Shown here piece after piece: positions 61,370 to 64,000 of a DNA stretch of 64,000 nt. Every line of letters begins with the position of its first letter. Position 1 is the stretch's first letter. Below the pieces are notes generated by a model. That model searched no databases. It was given only the letters and a program-made list of their open reading frames with translations, and was not told the DNA's origin. The stretch covers positions 83,696 to 147,695 of the forward strand of contig NZ_FOXQ01000013.1 in NCBI RefSeq assembly GCF_900115755.1, given 5' to 3'. Source of the stretch: Parafilimonas terrae (lineage in GTDB: Bacteria > Bacteroidota > Bacteroidia > Chitinophagales > Chitinophagaceae). The translations under genes and the position numbers were made by a program.

Positions 61370-62082
61370 TTGTTATGCCTATTATTATTATTGATAAACT
61401 GCCTTGCCCCATTCACAATTAAAAATTGTGCAAGGCAATATGTGCCCATAACATAAAATCCATTTAAAGGCACAGAAAGATAAAATTTATTAAATGCAAT
61501 GATGGAATCTGATACAACAAATAACCCTGCGCCACAAACCAGGCTCAATATAATTTTCTTTAACACTCCTTTCTTGTTTATCACATTTAAAGCCGTAAAC
61601 AACATAGCACCTAAAACAATTGAATACATTATTACAGGAATAGTAAGTTTTTGCTGTATTGTATCTGGCCAGAACAAAAAATCAAGTGTTGCAACATAAC
61701 AGGCAATAACAACGCCGCTTATCAAACTAAATCTGTTATTAATTTTTGTGGCAGGCTGAATGCGGCAAAACAAAATGATGTAAAATATATGGGCAATAAG
61801 AAAAGCGGCAATGCCCAGCATAAAATAAAGACTGTTATCTTTTACCAGCAGCATGTCGCCTGAAAAAGAAAATAGGAGCGCAAAACAAACCGGCATAATA
61901 TATTTTTTATCAACCGATGATGCACCGGATTTTATGCCTGTAATAAAAAATGCAAGTAATAGCGGCATTAATAAACCTTTGCTTGCATACCGAAGACTGT
62001 TATTGTAAGTTGCAGCAATAAAACTATCAGCAATAAAATCAATAATGAATAATATAAGCAAGGCAGCATGCAGGCGCTTCAT
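61366..62082 (-). CDS. Lysoplasmalogenase-like membrane protein (YhhN/TMEM86)
   Basis: 238 residues, about eight membrane helices. ALLFSFSGDMLLVKDNSLYF followed by GIAAFLIAHIFYIILF is the YhhN core, with the conserved Asp; a second Asp lies in VVSDSIIAFNKF. Eukaryotic relatives split the vinyl ether of lysoplasmalogens; the bacterial activity is similar in some cases. It lies six bases after the CCDC81-type gene and is likely co-transcribed with it. Confidence 0.88.
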   Translation of the reverse strand: MKRLHAALLILFIIDFIADSFIAATYNNSLRYASKGLLMPLLLAFFITGIKSGASSVDKKYIMPVCFALLFSFSGDMLLVKDNSLYFMLGIAAFLIAHIFYIILFCRIQPATKINNRFSLISGVVIACYVATLDFLFWPDTIQQKLTIPVIMYSIVLGAMLFTALNVINKKGVLKKIILSLVCGAGLFVVSDSIIAFNKFYLSVPLNGFYVMGTYCLAQFLIVNGARQFINNNNRHNN

Positions 62083-62088
62083 ATTATT

Positions 62089-62934
62089 CTATTGCTCTAT
62101 TTTCAGTGTTATATCCCTCATAAAAAATTTGGCGAGGGAATCTTTTATGCGAAGTGTGTCTGCGATTTTTGTTTTTTGAAGAATGTACAAATCGTAACGC
62201 TTGGTGCTGTTATTTACAAAACTGTCGTACAGCGCATTGTTGCCAAAACCTTTTAACTGTGCTGTTCTTGTGCGTGCCCGCAGGCCTGAAGCTGTAACCT
62301 CAAAAATATAACGCACGTTCACACTATCATCAGGTGAATAACCTGTAGGCTGCTGCGCCGTTGTATCGGTTGTTTTACCGGTGTCTGCAGCAGAAACAGT
62401 ATCTGCACTGGCAACAGTATTCATATCAGCTTCTTTTGTTTTTTTACTTAAAGCCTGGTAAGCCTGCCAACCCAGTCCTGAAAGTATGGCAATTGCAATA
62501 ATCAAACTTATAATCTGCACCACCGTGCGGCTGCTTTTGGCACTGGTTTGTGCAAGCGGTTGTGTGGCTGTTTTTACAGGTTTGGTGTTTATTTCAGATA
62601 CGGGTGTAAATTCATAAACGCCGCTGTTATTCGCTTTTATAAATCCTATTTGCGGTATTTCGTAAGGCTTGCCGATATTTATAAATTCCCGCACGCCTTT
62701 TAAATGCGATTCAAGATCAGCGATTACAAGGCTCTTATTCTTACCGGTTTTTTCGCTGATGTATTCAACAAGGCCTGTTGATGTGGTTATCTTTTTATCA
62801 AAGATATAATCAACAGATGCCTGCCTGGAGTCAGGCCCTGCAAATGAAATAATTTTTATGTACCCGATTTTTTCGAGGGCAACTTCTCTATTTTCGTATA
62901 AATAGTCAGTTATGTATGAGTCGAATTTATTCAC
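62089..62934 (-). CDS. HU/CCDC81-type domain membrane protein
   Basis: 281 residues. The N-terminal part (YLYENREVALEKIGYIKIIS, DKKITTSTGLVEYISEKTGK, then GKPYEIPQIGFIKANNSG) fits the bacterial HU-CCDC81-like double domain. A membrane helix follows (about 142-161, IISLIIAIAILSGLGWQAY), then an Ala/Thr/Asp-rich linker and a small C-terminal domain (YDLYILQKTKIADTLRIKDS). It is a cell-envelope protein of unknown role. It is divergent from the small membrane protein at 63041. Confidence 0.8.
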   Translation of the reverse strand: MNKFDSYITDYLYENREVALEKIGYIKIISFAGPDSRQASVDYIFDKKITTSTGLVEYISEKTGKNKSLVIADLESHLKGVREFINIGKPYEIPQIGFIKANNSGVYEFTPVSEINTKPVKTATQPLAQTSAKSSRTVVQIISLIIAIAILSGLGWQAYQALSKKTKEADMNTVASADTVSAADTGKTTDTTAQQPTGYSPDDSVNVRYIFEVTASGLRARTRTAQLKGFGNNALYDSFVNNSTKRYDLYILQKTKIADTLRIKDSLAKFFMRDITLKIEQ

Positions 62935-63040
62935 GCTGCAAATCTAATACAGGCAAATAAATAATTTTATGTTTCTTATGCAGGCATTGTTACAATTTAA
63001 ATACCACATGTAAGCAGCGTTCACTCCAAATAAACTATCT

Positions 63041-63382
63041 ATGCTTTCAGATAAAGAAAAGGCTTTTATTGAATATTGGGAAGCAAACCGGTTAAAAGAA
63101 AAATCTATCTATAAACTTTTTTCCCCGGGCTTTTCAATTGGATTATGCATAGGCGTTGCCATTCTTTTGGTTTTTAATTCCGGCTGGTATGAAAGGGCAA
63201 ACATGGTTGCCCAGGCAGAAAGCAGCCCCTGGGTGCTTGTTATTGGCATTATTGCCATCGTTGCTTTTACTGGTTTTTTTTATAAAAAATTCAGGTGGGA
63301 AATGAACGAACAAACTTACCGGGAATTAAAAGCGAAATATGAAGCTGAACAAAAAAAGGCCAACGACAATACTGGTGAATGA
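63041..63382 (+). CDS. Small membrane protein of unknown function
   Basis: 113 residues with two membrane helices (about 30-47 and 64-81) and a charged, probably coiled-coil C-terminus (WEMNEQTYRELKAKYEAEQK). No family assigned; similar proteins are common in Bacteroidota. The FKBP lipoprotein gene starts 36 bases after its stop. Confidence 0.75.
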   Translation: MLSDKEKAFIEYWEANRLKEKSIYKLFSPGFSIGLCIGVAILLVFNSGWYERANMVAQAESSPWVLVIGIIAIVAFTGFFYKKFRWEMNEQTYRELKAKYEAEQKKANDNTGE

Positions 63383-63418
63383 TAATAACTTAAAGCCTGA
63401 CTGCATTGTAACCTGCGT

Positions 63419-63892
63419 ATGAAAAATTTGCTGATAATAATTCTTGGTGTATTTGTTTTTGTGGCCTGTAAAAAAAAGAATGATGCATGCATGCCTGCTT
63501 CGGCAGCTTCGGAAGCTGACCAGCTTGCCGCATTTTGCAATAAATATTCCATTAACTATACAGTTGACCCAAACGGTATTTACTATGAAATTGTGGAAGC
63601 CGGTTCCGGCGCTTCGCCTAATTTAAATTCAATTATTACGGTTGCTTATACAGCCTCTACGCTCGATGGTAATGTTGTAGAAGATTATACTAATACTAAT
63701 AATCCGCTTACATCGCAGCTCAGTGAATTTATAGAATGCTGGCGCATTGCATTACCTTATATACAAAGAGGCGGCCATATAAAAATGGTAGCGCCATCTT
63801 CTCTTGCTTATGGCTGCACGGGTTTAACATCCGAAAATATTCCGGCCAATTCTCCTTTATACTATGATATAGTTTTGCTTAATGTGGAATAG
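63419..63892 (+). CDS. FKBP-type peptidyl-prolyl isomerase lipoprotein
   Basis: 157 residues. A lipobox (FVFVACKK, Cys17) is followed by a short helical linker and an FKBP domain (about 62-157): ITVAYTASTLDGNVVEDYTN, then CWRIALPYIQRGGHIKMVAP, then SSLAYGCTGLTSENIPANSP with LYYDIVLLNV. The usual G-V-I-x-G-W pocket is altered (FIECWRIALP), so catalytic strength is uncertain. It would help fold proteins in the periplasm. Confidence 0.88.
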   Translation: MKNLLIIILGVFVFVACKKKNDACMPASAASEADQLAAFCNKYSINYTVDPNGIYYEIVEAGSGASPNLNSIITVAYTASTLDGNVVEDYTNTNNPLTSQLSEFIECWRIALPYIQRGGHIKMVAPSSLAYGCTGLTSENIPANSPLYYDIVLLNVE

Positions 63893-63936
63893 TCAGTTTG
63901 ACTGATTAATTAACCCAAGTTGCTAGATAAAAGAGG

Positions 63937-64000
63937 GTGAGCAAAGAAGAAATTATTTTTGAGTTACCACACCAAAAAATAATAGCGATGCTCACCAGCG
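63937..64000 (+). CDS. Start of an unidentified gene (cut by window edge)
   Basis: From a GTG preceded by AAAGAG the frame reads MSKEEIIFELPHQKIIAMLT to the window end, with no stop. An ATG lies 17 codons later. The same bases form a long hairpin (63936-63943 with 63989-63996, plus an inner nine-base pairing), so this could instead be the structured end of an element. No product can be named. Confidence 0.3.
   Translation, partial: MSKEEIIFELPHQKIIAMLTS

Overview
The window is a chromosomal segment of a Bacteroidota bacterium, most likely a member of Chitinophagales/Chitinophagaceae. Evidence: AT-rich DNA, promoters of the Bacteroidota type (TTTG-like -33 box, 19-21 bp, TAnnTTTG-like -7 box), weak Shine-Dalgarno sequences, TTG/GTG starts, TonB-dependent receptors with carboxypeptidase-regulatory N-domains, a SprB-repeat protein, the futalosine menaquinone enzyme MqnE, and DUF4254 next to a family 9 glycosyltransferase. 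The genus cannot be decided from the sequence.

Left arm (1-16.4 kb): a truncated arginine decarboxylase; rpmI-rplT with a structured leader and terminator; YajQ; a secreted YGW-rich/QN-rich protein; a membrane-anchored unknown plus the catalytic subunit of a methylmalonyl-CoA-type mutase; a TonB-linked outer-membrane barrel; a GH127 + endonuclease/exonuclease/phosphatase pair; a DoxX-like protein; aroQ; mqnE; two small unknown proteins; and DUF4254 + glycosyltransferase 9.

Centre (16.5-42.5 kb): nineteen genes on the minus strand form one extracellular contractile injection system (eCIS, Afp/PVC/AlgoCIS-like). In transcription order: cap (DUF4255), an unknown with a chitin-binding-like patch, one sheath, two tube proteins, a 55-residue DUF5908 protein, LysM baseplate hub, VgrG-like spike, PAAR tip, gp25, two large baseplate proteins, a 1305-residue protein in the tail-fibre slot, a secreted SprB/DUF1566 protein, the tape measure, and a cargo-like block of three DUF4157 (HELTH) proteins plus a 99-residue unknown. 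The DUF4157 proteins share a near-identical N-terminal header and carry three unrelated C-termini, one of them L,D-transpeptidase-like. No AAA+ ATPase is present. Many junctions are translationally coupled (TGATG, TAATG, ATGA), and a good promoter lies at about 42.56 kb over a perfect palindrome.

Right arm (42.7-64 kb): a secreted glutaminase-family protein; an OB-fold/cytochrome c/YceI/DUF5777 cluster; a pentameric ligand-gated ion channel homologue; an amidohydrolase lipoprotein; DUF1801; a DUF2975-XRE-DUF2975 cassette; a hotdog thioesterase; a TonB receptor; an 1182-residue LRR-Roc-COR-TIR (Roco-TIR) protein preceded by a 10-bp hairpin; a SulP transporter; a lysoplasmalogenase-like protein; a HU/CCDC81-type membrane protein; a small membrane protein; an FKBP lipoprotein; and the first codons of an unidentified gene.

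Intergenic spaces hold several families of dispersed hairpin repeats, mostly between convergent genes, with two copies inside the eCIS operon. No stretch over about 300 bases lacks a gene. No tRNA, rRNA, CRISPR array or complete insertion sequence was recognised.
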